Counted from the stretch's first letter, positions 35,349 to 43,280 are shown. The stretch: 49,440 nt of DNA from Pseudomonadota bacterium (GCA_963205165.1 CAUJJX010000019.1:1-49440); one strand, 5' to 3'. The notes: generated by a model not told the origin, from the sequence alone. Program-made: numbers and translations.

Positions 35349-36242
35349 TCAGCGGCGTTCGACGGTGAAGCCACGCGCACGCAGCCGTTCGACGAGTCCG
35401 CCGGGGCCGGTCATGTGGCCCGCGCCGACCGCGACGAGGACGACCTCGCGGCCCGCGAGCATCGTCGCGATGCGTTCGACCATCGCGTCGTTGCGGTCGT
35501 CGAACAGCGCTGCCTTCAGGTTCGCGGCGACGGCATCGGGCATGCGATCGAGGTCGTCCGAGACGATCCTGTCGAGGCGCTCCGCATCGCCGCGCAGCCA
35601 CGCGTCGAGCATCGCGCCGAGTTCGCGTCCGAGCGAACCGTCGCGCACGGCCCGCACGGTCTCGGCGAGCATCGCGACCTGCACGTCGGGCGGGAGGCTG
35701 TCCATCATCGTCATCTGCATCGCGATGGATTCCAGCTCGACGATCCGCTTGCCGTCGCGATGCGCGCGCTGCGCCAGTTGCAGGTCGAGCCCCAGCGCGG
35801 CATCCATGCCGTGCCGGCCCGCCTCGACGACCGTCAGCGTCATCGAGAGCATGTGCGGCTTCATGGTGCGTCCGGCTTCCGCCGGGATCCCGAGCGTGCG
35901 CAGTGCATCGAGCGTGTCGCGGTAGACGTCCGGCGGGACATGCTGCTCGAGGTTGTCGGGCGGCGTGTAGACGAACGACGGCGCGATCGCGATGAGGCTC
36001 GCGGTGTCGGACACGTCGGCCTCGAGTGCGAGCACGTCGGCCTGTGCGTAGGCCGCCTCGATGGCCGGCGGCAGCGGGTGGAACGCCTTGCTGCCGACGT
36101 GGATCGTGCCGAGCAGATGCAGCGTCGTCGTCGGCGAGGTGACGGTCCAGAGCAGGCCGCGATGGCCGGACTCGGCCGCGACCGGATGGCCGGCGAACGT
36201 GGTGACGAGGCCGAGGGTGAAGGCGAGCAGGCGGAAGAGCAC
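35349..36242 (-). CDS. TraB/GumN family protein, secreted
   Basis: An exported protein of 297 residues. The signal peptide is MLFRLLAFTLGLVTTFAG, cut near AAE. The TraB/GumN (Tiki-like) domain is recognised by LHLLGTIHVGSKAFHPLP near the start, with the paired GTIHVG and later GAGHMTGPGGLVERLRARG that supply its metal-binding His and Glu-type residues, and DVLALEADVSD in between. Related proteins are metal-dependent proteases in animals; bacterial members are mostly uncharacterised. The middle is helical (MSMTLTVVEAGRHGMDAALG). It is the first of three leftward genes and is divergent from maeB across a 256-base gap. Confidence 0.87.
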   Translation of the reverse strand: MLFRLLAFTLGLVTTFAGHPVAAESGHRGLLWTVTSPTTTLHLLGTIHVGSKAFHPLPPAIEAAYAQADVLALEADVSDTASLIAIAPSFVYTPPDNLEQHVPPDVYRDTLDALRTLGIPAEAGRTMKPHMLSMTLTVVEAGRHGMDAALGLDLQLAQRAHRDGKRIVELESIAMQMTMMDSLPPDVQVAMLAETVRAVRDGSLGRELGAMLDAWLRGDAERLDRIVSDDLDRMPDAVAANLKAALFDDRNDAMVERIATMLAGREVVLVAVGAGHMTGPGGLVERLRARGFTVERR

Positions 36243-36462
36243 GGCGACTCCGAGAGGATTGGTCGCCGGAGTTTAGGGCCTGTTCGCGCGATGGATGCGG
36301 GATGCGTTGCCGCCACGACCGGATGTCGCGCAGGTCACGTGCGACGGGCGTCGTCGCGCACCGCCGGGTGGACGCATCGCGCACATCCGCGGCGACGTCG
36401 ACGACTGCCGCGAACGTCGTTTCCGCTGGTCGCGGACGCACGGTCCCGCGGAGGTTGGCGCG

Positions 36463-36468
36463 TATACT
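36463..36468 (+). promoter_or_regulatory. Possible -10 element of maeB
   Basis: TATACT 31 bases before the maeB ATG, followed by TCACCGCC. No -35 was found. The gap 36243-36498 shows no other supported feature. Confidence 0.45.
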
Positions 36469-36498
36469 TCACCGCCTTCCCACGAGAACCCATCCGCC

Positions 36499-38772
36499 AT
36501 GGACGACACGCTCAAGAAGGCAGCCCTCGACTATCACCGCCTGCCGACGCCCGGAAAGATCTCGATCCTTCCGACCAAGGCACTGCTCACCCAGCGCGAC
36601 CTCGCGCTCGCGTACTCACCCGGTGTGGCGTTCGCCTGCCACGAGATCGTCGCGGACCCTTCGACCGCCCGCAGCTACACGTCGCGCGGCAACCTGATCG
36701 GCGTCGTCACCAACGGCACGGCCGTCCTCGGTCTCGGCAACATCGGCCCGCTCGCGGCCAAGCCGGTGATGGAAGGCAAGGCCGTCCTCTTCAAGAAGTT
36801 CGCCGGCATCGACTGCTTCGACATCGAGGTCGCGGAGAACGACCCCGACAAGCTCGTCGAGATCATCGCGGCGCTCGAACCGACGTTCGGCGGGATCAAC
36901 CTCGAGGACATCAAGGCGCCGGAGTGCTTCTACGTCGAGCGCAAGCTGCGCGAGCGGATGAAGATCCCGGTCTTCCACGACGACCAGCACGGCACCGCGA
37001 TCATCGTCGGCGCGGCCGTCCTGAACGGCCTGAAGGTCGTCGACAAGAACATCGAGGACGTGAAGCTCGTGTGCTCCGGCGCCGGCGCCGCCGCGCTCGC
37101 GTGTCTCGACCTGCTCGTGCAGGTCGGCGTGCGGATGGAGAACATCTTCGTGTCCGACATCAAGGGTGTCGTCTACGAAGGTCGCGTCGAGGAGATGGAC
37201 GACAACAAGGCGCGTTACGCGAAGGCGACGTCCGCGCGCACGCTGGCCGACGTCATGCCGGGCGCCGACATCTTCCTGGGCCTCTCGGCCGCGGGCGTGC
37301 TGAAGCCCGAACTGGTGAAGACGATGGCGGCGAATCCGCTGATCCTCGCGCTCGCGAATCCGACGCCGGAGATCATGCCGGACGAGGCGAAGGCCGTGCG
37401 GCCCGACGCGATCATCGCGACCGGCCGGTCGGACTACCCGAACCAGGTGAACAACGTCCTGTGCTTCCCGTTCATCTTCCGCGGCGCGCTCGACGTCGGC
37501 GCGACGACGATCACCGAAGAGATGAAGCTCGCGGCCGTCCGCGCGATCGCCGAGCTGGCGATGGCCGAGCAGTCCGAGATCGTGGCGTCCGCGTACGGCC
37601 AGGAGGACCTCCGCTTCGGTCCGGAGTACCTGATCCCGAAGCCGTTCGATCCGCGCCTCATCGTGCAGATCGCGCCGGCCGTCGCGCAGGCCGCGATGGA
37701 CAGCGGCGTGGCGACGCGCCCGATCCGCGACTTCGCGGCGTATCGCGAGCAGCTCCTGAACTTCGTCTACCAGTCCGGCCTGATCATGCGGCCCGTGTTC
37801 GCGGCCGCGAAGCGCAATCCGAAGCGCGTCGTGTTCGCCGAGGGCGAAGACGAACGCGTGCTGCGGGCCGTGCAGGCGATCGTCGACGAGGGCATCGCGA
37901 AGCCGATCCTGGTGGGGCGTCCGGAAGTCGTCGAGCCGCGCATCGAGCGTTACGGGCTGCGCATCCGCGCCGGTCGCGATTTCGAGCTGGTGAATCCGAA
38001 CTCGGACCCGCGTTATCGCGACTACTGGCAGGCGTACTACAACCTGATGCAGCGCAAGGGCATCTCGGTCGAGCTGGCGAAGCGCGAGGTGATCCGCCGC
38101 ACGACGCTGATCGGCGCGCTGATGGTGAAGCTCGGTGATGCCGATGCGCTCGTCTGCGGCACGTACGCCGAGCACCGCCAGCATCTGGAACACGTCTCGA
38201 ACGTGATCGGGCTGCGGCCGGGCGCGAAGAAGTTCGCGACGATGAACCTGCTGATCCTGCAGAACCGCACGATCTTCATCTGCGACACGTACGTCAACCA
38301 GGACCCGACAGCCGAGGATCTCGCCGACATCACGCGCCTCGCTGCCGAGGAAGTCCGCCGCTTCGGCCTCGCGCCGAAGGTCGCGCTGCTGTCGCATTCG
38401 AACTTCGGCTCGGTGCCGTCGGCCTCGGCCGCGAAGATGGCCCGTGCCCGCGAACTGATCGAACAGTACGACCCGACGCTCGAGGTGGAAGGCGAGATGC
38501 ACGGCGACGCCGCGCTCGACGAGCAGATCCGCATGCGCATCTTCCCGAACTCGAAGCTGAAGGGCGAAGCGAACCTCCTGATCATGCCGACGCTCGATGC
38601 CGCGAACATCGCGTTCAACCTGCTGAAGGTCGTGAGCGGCGAGGGCATCACAGTCGGTCCGATCCTGCTCGGTGCCGCGAAGACGGTGCACATCGTCACG
38701 GCCACCGCGACGGTGCGCCGCCTCGTCAACATCACGGCACTCGCGTCGGTGGATGCCGCTTCTCAGCGGTAG
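36499..38772 (+). CDS. maeB: NADP-dependent malic enzyme with phosphotransacetylase-like domain
   Basis: Oxidatively decarboxylates malate to pyruvate, giving NADPH. It has 757 residues, the normal MaeB size. The N-terminal malic enzyme domain (1-430) has the [19 protein letters not shown] start, [20 protein letters not shown], the metal-binding region [12 protein letters not shown] with [13 protein letters not shown], and the cofactor loop [15 protein letters not shown]. The C-terminal domain (about 435-757) is a phosphate-acetyltransferase-like regulatory unit: [38 protein letters not shown], and [19 protein letters not shown]. In the hybrid enzymes that part is thought to sense acetyl-CoA rather than to catalyse. 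It overlaps the MOSC gene by 20 bases. Confidence 0.96.
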   Translation: MDDTLKKAALDYHRLPTPGKISILPTKALLTQRDLALAYSPGVAFACHEIVADPSTARSYTSRGNLIGVVTNGTAVLGLGNIGPLAAKPVMEGKAVLFKKFAGIDCFDIEVAENDPDKLVEIIAALEPTFGGINLEDIKAPECFYVERKLRERMKIPVFHDDQHGTAIIVGAAVLNGLKVVDKNIEDVKLVCSGAGAAALACLDLLVQVGVRMENIFVSDIKGVVYEGRVEEMDDNKARYAKATSARTLADVMPGADIFLGLSAAGVLKPELVKTMAANPLILALANPTPEIMPDEAKAVRPDAIIATGRSDYPNQVNNVLCFPFIFRGALDVGATTITEEMKLAAVRAIAELAMAEQSEIVASAYGQEDLRFGPEYLIPKPFDPRLIVQIAPAVAQAAMDSGVATRPIRDFAAYREQLLNFVYQSGLIMRPVFAAAKRNPKRVVFAEGEDERVLRAVQAIVDEGIAKPILVGRPEVVEPRIERYGLRIRAGRDFELVNPNSDPRYRDYWQAYYNLMQRKGISVELAKREVIRRTTLIGALMVKLGDADALVCGTYAEHRQHLEHVSNVIGLRPGAKKFATMNLLILQNRTIFICDTYVNQDPTAEDLADITRLAAEEVRRFGLAPKVALLSHSNFGSVPSASAAKMARARELIEQYDPTLEVEGEMHGDAALDEQIRMRIFPNSKLKGEANLLIMPTLDAANIAFNLLKVVSGEGITVGPILLGAAKTVHIVTATATVRRLVNITALASVDAASQR

Positions 38773-39271
38773 TCACGCATCCGGTGACGCCGGCGCGACC
38801 GCGTCCGGCGTCGTCACCGCGATCGTGCTGCGGCCGGCGCGGCGCCAGCCTGCGGTCGTCGTCGACACCGCGCTGGCGCTGGCCGGCCGCGGTCTCGAAG
38901 GCGATCGCGCGTCGGCCCGTTCGCATCGCACCCGCCAGGTCACTCTGATCGACGCGGCGGTCATCGAACGCGTCGGGCGCCAGCTGGGTCTCGGCACGAT
39001 AGCCCCCGCCATCCTCCGCAGGAACCTCGTCGTGCGCGGACTGGATCTCGACACCGCGCGCGGTCGCTGGCTTCGCGTCGGCGATGCGCTGCTCGAAGTG
39101 ACGGGTCCGTGCGATCCGTGCGCGCGGATGGAGGACGTGCTGGGCGAAGGCGGCTGGGACGCGCTGCGCGACGCCGGCGGGCTGACGGCGGTGGTGCGCG
39201 AGGCGGGGCGGATCGTGGTGGGGGACGGGGTGAGGGTGGTGGACGTACCGCGGCCTCCGGGTGTTGCGTAG
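38753..39271 (+). CDS. MOSC domain protein
   Basis: A protein of 172 residues with a MOSC (molybdenum cofactor sulphurase C-terminal) domain of the YiiM/YuaD type. Visible are VVDTALALAGRGLEGDRASA, RQVTLIDAAVIERVG, PAILRRNLVVRGLDL (the RRN motif), GDALLEVTGPCDPCARMED with the conserved Cys, and VREAGRIVVGDGVRVV. MOSC proteins bind or transfer molybdenum cofactor or related sulphur species. It begins inside the end of maeB. The TAG stop (39269-39271) is the first TAG of a palindromic repeat, so that repeat may have replaced the original 3' end; the protein ends PPGVA. Confidence 0.87.
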   Translation: MPLLSGSHASGDAGATASGVVTAIVLRPARRQPAVVVDTALALAGRGLEGDRASARSHRTRQVTLIDAAVIERVGRQLGLGTIAPAILRRNLVVRGLDLDTARGRWLRVGDALLEVTGPCDPCARMEDVLGEGGWDALRDAGGLTAVVREAGRIVVGDGVRVVDVPRPPGVA

Positions 39272-39303
39272 GTCGGATTAGCGCCGCAGGCGCGTAATCC
39301 GAC
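39268..39303. repeat. REP-like palindromic repeat, copy 1
   Basis: GTAGGTCGGATTAGCG...CGCGTAATCCGACG: arms GTCGGATTA and TAATCCGAC flank a GC-rich centre. The same element recurs at 41942, 41999, 49226 and 49284. Its first bases provide the stop codon of the MOSC gene. Confidence 0.9.
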
Positions 39304-39313
39304 GCCGGCGCTC

Positions 39314-39341
39314 GCACACCGCGTCGAATGACGCGGTGTGC
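39314..39341. other. Perfect 12-pair hairpin after the MOSC gene
   Basis: GCACACCGCGTC (39314-39325) and GACGCGGTGTGC (39330-39341) form a perfect stem with loop GAAT. There is no T-run. It follows the palindromic repeat directly and may be part of the same mobile unit or a mRNA-end structure. Confidence 0.6.
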
Positions 39342-39460
39342 GCCGATCCGATCTGCGCATCTCATCCGACGACCTGCGCTGCTGCGGAACTGCCGTGCCC
39401 CGAAACACTCACACCCCATCACGCATGGCGCCCGGCGCCGAATTTTCCCGGAGTACTGCA

Positions 39461-39874
39461 ATGAAGAAGAGACCGAACATCACCCTCTCGTCGCTCGACG
39501 CGGAGCGGCTGGAACAGATGCTGGATCAACTGCCGCGCGAAGGCGTCGCGGTCCGTGATGACCTCGAGGAGGAACTCGCCCGGGCGAACGTCGTGGCGCC
39601 GGAGGACGTGCCGCCCGACGTGGTGACGATGAACTCCACCGCGCGTTTCCGCGTCGATTCGTCGGGCAAGACCTTCTGTCTGACGCTGGTCTACCCGAAG
39701 GACGTCGACGGGAGCGGCGAGAAGATCTCGATCCTCGCGCCCGTGGGCAGTGCGCTGCTCGGGCTGTCTCAGGGGGACGAGATCGAGTGGCCGAAACCGG
39801 GTGGCGAAATGCTGCGGGTCCGGCTCGACGAAGTGACCTACCAGCCCGAGCGGGCCGGGATCTACCACGTCTGA
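39461..39874 (+). CDS. rnk: Regulator of nucleoside diphosphate kinase
   Basis: A protein of 137 residues, the usual Rnk size. It has a short helical N-terminal arm (LSSLDAERLEQMLDQLPREG) and a GreA/GreB-like C-terminal FKBP-type domain: VTMNSTARFRVDSSGKTF then LTLVYPKDVDGSGEKISI, LAPVGSALLGLSQGDEIEWP, and LRVRLDEVTYQPERAGIY. Rnk binds RNA polymerase at the secondary channel without cleaving RNA and affects nucleotide metabolism indirectly. The ATG at 39461 follows CGGAG at eight bases; the open frame upstream passes over the repeat region and is not used. It stands as a single gene. Confidence 0.92.
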   Translation: MKKRPNITLSSLDAERLEQMLDQLPREGVAVRDDLEEELARANVVAPEDVPPDVVTMNSTARFRVDSSGKTFCLTLVYPKDVDGSGEKISILAPVGSALLGLSQGDEIEWPKPGGEMLRVRLDEVTYQPERAGIYHV

Positions 39875-40011
39875 ACGTCGCATCCGGTGACGGGCGCCGG
39901 TGCGTGCTTCCGCGCGGTCGCGACGGTGCGGAAGCCGGCGAACACCGGCGCCGGCCGCGGTGATGGGTGGTGCCGGGATAGCCCCGTGGCGTCGCGCGGC
40001 GAACGCACCGG

Positions 40012-40281
40012 TCACCGCTTCGCCCGCACCACCTCCCCCTCCTCGTTCCGCTCCACCCCCGCCACACGCCGCGCCTTCGCGATGTACTCCAGCGACGCGG
40101 CCTCGCGCTGGATGCGGCAGCGCTTCAGTGCCTCGTCGATCAGCGGGGCCATCTGGAATTTCTGGGCTTCCGTCAGCGGGACGCCCTTGAGATCCGTCGC
40201 GAGCAGCTCCACCTCCAGTCGGCAGTCGGCGAGTGCCGCGGCGGGCAGGCAGAGCAGGGTGGTCGTCAGCAGCTTGCGCAT
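40012..40281 (-). CDS. Small secreted protein of unknown function
   Basis: A protein of 89 residues with a Sec signal peptide MRKLLTTTLLCLPAAALA and a mature part of about 70 residues: DCRLEVELLATDLKGVPLTE then KFQMAPLIDEALKRCRIQRE and AASLEYIAKARRVAGVE. Two Cys residues could form a disulphide. The mature part is mostly helical and amphipathic. I do not recognise the family. It sits 53 bases downstream of another small secreted protein gene on the same strand; both could be one operon. No promoter could be picked out with confidence. Confidence 0.7.
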   Translation of the reverse strand: MRKLLTTTLLCLPAAALADCRLEVELLATDLKGVPLTEAQKFQMAPLIDEALKRCRIQREAASLEYIAKARRVAGVERNEEGEVVRAKR

Positions 40282-40334
40282 GGTCGTGTCCGGGAACGGC
40301 GCGATCCGCGATCGGGCAGACCGCGCCGGGGTGT

Positions 40335-40580
40335 TCAGATGCCGAGGAGCTTGCGGGCTTTTTCCAGCGTCTCGACGGAGTCCTTGTGCTTGCCTGCCTT
40401 GTGGAAGGCTTCGCCCTCGGCGCGCAGCTTCGTGACTTCCTCGAGCTGCGCCGTCGTCAGGGTCGGTTTCTTCGCGAGCGCCTCGTCGATGGCCTTCATG
40501 TCGGCGGGGCAGTGGTTGGCGAATGCGCCGGTGGTCGTGCCGGCGAGTGCGAGTGCGACGAACAGTGAACGGATCTTCAT
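40335..40580 (-). CDS. Small secreted helical protein of unknown function
   Basis: A protein of 81 residues with a signal peptide MKIRSLFVALALAGTTTGAF cut near AFA|NH. The mature part, NHCPADMKAIDEALAKKPTL then EVTKLRAEGEAFHKAGKHKD and SVETLEKARKLLGI, is helical, with one Cys and a TPR-like helix-turn-helix at the end. Similar small exported proteins are common in betaproteobacteria, without known role. It is transcribed leftward with the next small secreted gene. An upstream ribosome site AGGAG stands before the ATG on the minus strand. Confidence 0.78.
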   Translation of the reverse strand: MKIRSLFVALALAGTTTGAFANHCPADMKAIDEALAKKPTLTTAQLEEVTKLRAEGEAFHKAGKHKDSVETLEKARKLLGI

Positions 40581-40773
40581 GGAGTGCTCCTGGGGCGAAA
40601 CGGTCTGACGACGGATGTCCGGTCACGCGATGTTCTTCGTGTGAGCGGCTCCGGTGCGGGGGGCGGCGAACCTTCCGGCCGTCCCGGCGACTATAGACAC
40701 GGAATCCGGGGCGAGTTTCCGCGGTCTGCCCCGAATTGCCGGGCGGACCATGCCGCCCGTCACGACCTTCCCA

Positions 40774-40779
40774 TAGAAT
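40774..40779 (+). promoter_or_regulatory. Possible -10 element of the Nudix gene
   Basis: TAGAAT followed by CCCGGCC, 40 bases before the Nudix ATG. It fits the hexamer-plus-GC-discriminator pattern of the window; no -35 is clear. Confidence 0.4.
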
Positions 40780-40819
40780 CCCGGCCGCCGGTGCGAGTCC
40801 GCGCGGGCCGGACACAGAG

Positions 40820-41440
40820 ATGATCGAGACCTCCTTCACCATCACCCGCGACTGGGTGGCACAGCGGCTGTCTTCCCTCGACGTCGGCGATCATCCGCCG
40901 CCCGAGGGCATCGAGCTCTACCGGCATCCGGACGACTTCGAGCCGAAGCCGGCCGCCGTGCTCGTGCCGCTCGTCAACCGGGCGGAGGGCGTGACCATCC
41001 TGCTCACGCAGCGCACGGCGCACCTGAACGCGCATGCCGGGCAGATCAGCTTTCCCGGCGGGCGCGTCGACCCGGGCGATCGCGACCGCATCGACACGGC
41101 GCTCCGCGAGACCGTCGAGGAGACCGGCCTGCCGCGCGAACTCGTCGACACGCTGGGTTTCCTGCCGGAGTTCGACATCGCGACGGGCTTCCGCGTCACG
41201 CCGGTGGTCGGCTGGATCGAGCCACCGTTTCCGCTGCAACCCGACGCGTTCGAAGTCGCCGACATCTTCGAGGTGCCGCTCGGGTTCATCCTCGACCCCG
41301 CCAATCACCTCCGCCATCACGACGTCCGCGACGGCCGGCCGCGGCAGTACTTCTCGATGCCGTGGGAGGGCCGCAACATCTGGGGCGCGACGGCGGGCAT
41401 GCTGCACTCCCTCTACCGAATCCTGAGAGCCGACGACTGA
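40820..41440 (+). CDS. Nudix hydrolase, CoA pyrophosphatase (NudL) type
   Basis: A protein of 206 residues that probably splits CoA or its derivatives into 4'-phosphopantetheine and 3',5'-ADP. The CoA-specific sub-motif LLTQRTAHLNAHAGQISFPG runs straight into the Nudix box GGRVDPGDRDRIDTALRETV EETGL (spaced here for length), which has the required Gly, Arg, Glu-Glu and Gly. GRPRQYFSMPWEGRNIWGAT near the end is also typical of this group. The stop codon overlaps the ATG of the next gene by one base (TGATG). Substrate is inferred from family, not shown. Confidence 0.88.
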   Translation: MIETSFTITRDWVAQRLSSLDVGDHPPPEGIELYRHPDDFEPKPAAVLVPLVNRAEGVTILLTQRTAHLNAHAGQISFPGGRVDPGDRDRIDTALRETVEETGLPRELVDTLGFLPEFDIATGFRVTPVVGWIEPPFPLQPDAFEVADIFEVPLGFILDPANHLRHHDVRDGRPRQYFSMPWEGRNIWGATAGMLHSLYRILRADD

Positions 41441-41934
41441 TGGCGAAGGACAAGACGCCGGTGAGCCCGGCCATCCGCATGCTCCGTGCGAACGGCGTGG
41501 CGTTCACCGATCACCTGTACGACTACGAGGACCGCGGCGGCACCGAGGTGTCGGCCCGCGAGCTGGGCGTCGACGAGCACGCCGTCGTGAAGACGCTCGT
41601 GATGGAGGACGACGCGAAGCGTCCGCTCGTCGTGCTGATGCACGGCGACCGCAAGGTGTCCACCAAGGAGCTCGCCCGCACGATCGGCGTGAAGACGATC
41701 CAGCCCTGCAATCCCGAGACGGCGAACCGGCACTCCGGCTACATGGTCGGCGGCACGTCGCCGTTCGGCACCCGCAAGGAGATGCCGGTCTACATGGAGC
41801 AGACGATCGTCGACCTCCCGAAGATCTACATCAACGGCGGCAAGCGCGGCTACCTCGTCGGCGTCGCGCCGGCGGACGTGATCCGGGTGCTGAAGCCGAC
41901 GCTGGTGACCGTGGGGATTCTCGATGAGGGATGA
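41440..41934 (+). CDS. ybaK: YbaK/EbsC-type aminoacyl-tRNA deacylase
   Basis: Removes wrongly attached amino acid (Cys from tRNA-Pro for YbaK itself) as a free-standing editing protein. It has 164 residues. Family elements: AIRMLRANGVAFTDHLYDYE, GVDEHAVVKTLVMEDD with the conserved catalytic Lys, LVVLMHGDRKVSTKELARTI, NRHSGYMVGGTSPFGTRKEM and VYMEQTIVDLPKIYINGGKR. It starts at the TGATG overlap with the Nudix gene. The 3' end is followed within eight bases by a pair of palindromic repeats. It is most like the YbaK/EbsC branch rather than ProX or ProRS-attached editing domains. Confidence 0.92.
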   Translation: MAKDKTPVSPAIRMLRANGVAFTDHLYDYEDRGGTEVSARELGVDEHAVVKTLVMEDDAKRPLVVLMHGDRKVSTKELARTIGVKTIQPCNPETANRHSGYMVGGTSPFGTRKEMPVYMEQTIVDLPKIYINGGKRGYLVGVAPADVIRVLKPTLVTVGILDEG

Positions 41935-41941
41935 GGAAACG

Positions 41942-41978
41942 CAGGTCGGATCAGCGGCATCGCCGCGTAATCCGACGC
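41942..41978. repeat. REP-like palindromic repeat, copy 2
   Basis: Arms GGTCGGATCA and TAATCCGACGC around GCGGCATCGCCGCG; one arm base differs from the other copies. It is in head-to-head arrangement with copy 3, 21 bases away, as in REP doublets. Confidence 0.88.
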
Positions 41979-41998
41979 GGACGGATGTGCTGGCGACG

Positions 41999-42036
41999 GC
42001 GTCGGATTACGCGACTGCGTCGCTAATCCGACCTAC
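41999..42036. repeat. REP-like palindromic repeat, copy 3 (inverted)
   Basis: The inverse of copy 1: GCGTCGGATTACGCG...GCTAATCCGACCTACG. It ends seven bases before the heptamer array that precedes the DUF3301 gene. Confidence 0.9.
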
Positions 42037-42043
42037 GCTTCAT

Positions 42044-42169
42044 CGCCTGACGCCTGACGCCTGACGCCTGACGCCTGACGCCTGACGCCTGACGCCTGAC
42101 GCCTGACGCCTGACGCCTGACGCCCAACGCCCAACGCCCAACGCCCAACGCCAAACGCCCAACGCCTGA
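42044..42169. repeat. Heptamer tandem array of 18 units
   Basis: Eleven exact copies of CGCCTGA (42044-42120), then four CGCCCAA, one CGCCAAA, one CGCCCAA and one CGCCTGA, 18 units in all. A nineteenth partial unit CGCCTCC (42170-42176) touches the ATG of the DUF3301 gene. The array therefore fills the whole region where the promoter and ribosome site of that gene should be. The same heptamer, on the other strand, recurs at 49127-49178. Confidence 0.95.
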
Positions 42170-42176
42170 CGCCTCC

Positions 42177-42512
42177 ATGCTCGAACTCCTCGCCCTCTTC
42201 ATCGCCCTTGCCGCCGGCTGGTTCTGGATCGACACGCTCAACGCCCGTGAGACCGCGCTCGCCGAGGGGCAGCGCGCGTGCGAGGCCGAAGGTTTCCAGT
42301 TCCTCGACTGGACCGTCGCGCAGTCGCGGCTGCGGCTCGACCGCGACGACGACGGCCGGCTGCGGCTGCGGCGCATCTACGAATTCGAGTACAGCGAGAC
42401 CGGCGGCGATCGCCAGACCGGCAGCGTCACGCTCCTCGGACGCAGCGTGCTGTCGGTGCGGCTCGCGTCGACGGCGATCCTGTCCGCCTCGAACGTCGTG
42501 CCGCTGCGCTGA
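42177..42512 (+). CDS. DUF3301 membrane-anchored protein
   Basis: A protein of 111 residues. A single N-terminal membrane anchor (MLELLALFIALAAGWFWI) leads to a DUF3301 domain, DTLNARETALAEGQRACEAE, then DWTVAQSRLRLDRDDDGRLR and RRIYEFEYSETGGDRQTGSV, LLGRSVLSVRLAST. The function of the family is unknown. The gene is notable for its 5' flank: no ribosome site is visible, because the heptamer array comes right up to the ATG. It may depend on read-through from ybaK, or on translation that does not need a Shine-Dalgarno. The next gene starts 104 bases later. Confidence 0.85.
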   Translation: MLELLALFIALAAGWFWIDTLNARETALAEGQRACEAEGFQFLDWTVAQSRLRLDRDDDGRLRLRRIYEFEYSETGGDRQTGSVTLLGRSVLSVRLASTAILSASNVVPLR

Positions 42513-42615
42513 TCGCCGGCGGCCCCGCGCGTCGTCGCCGGTGCAATCCGGTCGATCGGTCGTCATGACCCTGTGGCACCATCGGGTTTCCAACCCCAGA
42601 CCATAGGAGAGCGAC

Positions 42616-42891
42616 ATGGCTCACCCCGAACAAGAAGACGTCGGACTCCTGGCCGAGATCGAGATGCTCGCGAGCGAACGCGAGAGCCTGCTGCGCACGA
42701 TCGGTGCGGCATCCGTGTTCTTCGCCAATCTCGACGTCGAGACGCTGCCGGAATCCGCGTACGACGCCGCCGATGTGCTCGCGAAGTGCCTCGATGCCCT
42801 CCCCGAGGAACTCCTCGGCGAAGCCCTCGAACTCGTCCGTCCGCTCGTCGAGAAGGACCTCGACAACGCAGCGGAACACGCCGACGACTGA
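42616..42891 (+). CDS. Small acidic hypothetical protein
   Basis: A protein of 91 residues with a good ribosome site, AGGAGAG, before its ATG. It is acidic and largely helical: EQEDVGLLAEIEMLASERES then GAASVFFANLDVETLPESAY and VLAKCLDALPEELLGEALEL. I do not recognise a family; there is no signal peptide or membrane segment. Base composition fits the neighbours, and the position between a DUF3301 gene and the urea operon gives no clear hint. Confidence 0.7.
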   Translation: MAHPEQEDVGLLAEIEMLASERESLLRTIGAASVFFANLDVETLPESAYDAADVLAKCLDALPEELLGEALELVRPLVEKDLDNAAEHADD

Positions 42892-42941
42892 TCGCATGAC
42901 CTGACCGTCCCGGCTCCGCGCCGGTGCCGGTTCCTGACACG

Positions 42942-42966
42942 ACGGCCCGCTCCTGCAGCGGGCCGT
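42942..42966 (+). terminator. Likely terminator after the small acidic protein gene
   Basis: ACGGCCCGC (42942-42950) pairs with GCGGGCCGT (42958-42966) around TCCTGCA, followed by TGCGTTT. The T-run is weak. It separates the upstream genes from the urea operon. Confidence 0.6.
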
Positions 42967-43027
42967 TGCGTTTCCGGCGCCCCACGACGCGCCCGACCCC
43001 GCCGACCGTGCGCCTCCCGCGCCGAAA

Positions 43028-43044
43028 CGGTGCGCAGCGCACCG
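43028..43044. promoter_or_regulatory. 17-base palindrome upstream of the urt promoter
   Basis: CGGTGCGCAGCGCACCG is a perfect palindrome around one central base. It lies about 145-160 bases before the expected urtA transcription start, where enhancer proteins for sigma-54 promoters usually bind. It has the orientation GTGC-N5-GCAC, the opposite of the NtrC consensus, so the protein that would use it is unknown. The rest of 42892-43164 holds no gene. Confidence 0.45.
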
Positions 43045-43164
43045 GGGGCGGCTCGCTTCCGGTGCGTCCGCAGTCCGCGGCGGTGCGCGAAAGCGCCGCG
43101 AAGAGATCCTCGAATTTCACGGGAACCCAGTAACCACAAGGGTTTCCGCGATCATGCCCCGTCG

Positions 43165-43180
43165 TGGCACATCGATTGCC
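43165..43180 (+). promoter_or_regulatory. Sigma-54 (-24/-12) promoter of the urt operon
   Basis: TGGCACATCGATTGCC matches the sigma-54 consensus: TGGCAC at -24, TTGC at -12, with exactly ten bases between the invariant GG (43166-43167) and GC (43178-43179). Transcription would start near 43191, giving a leader of about 90 bases before urtA. Nitrogen-controlled sigma-54 expression of urea transport would fit. Confidence 0.8.
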
Positions 43181-43280
43181 ATAAGAGCCCCCGAGCGTTC
43201 CGGGCCGTCGCAGCACTGCGGTGCCCGCGGACCCCGGGACGCGCTCGTCATGCCATCAACCTCGACAGGGAGCCACACCA

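Noticed and set aside
42044..42176. CRISPR array
   Set aside because: The units are only seven bases, contiguous, and there are no spacers or cas genes.
42044..42617. Minus-strand protein with repeated ASGVRRQ units across the heptamer array
   Set aside because: The repeat peptide is a direct reading of the 7-base units in three frames (21 bases for seven residues); the remaining part is antisense to the DUF3301 gene.
43028..43044. NtrC binding site
   Set aside because: The half-sites are arranged GTGC-N5-GCAC, the reverse of the NtrC consensus GCAC-N7-GTGC, so it is listed only as an unassigned palindrome.
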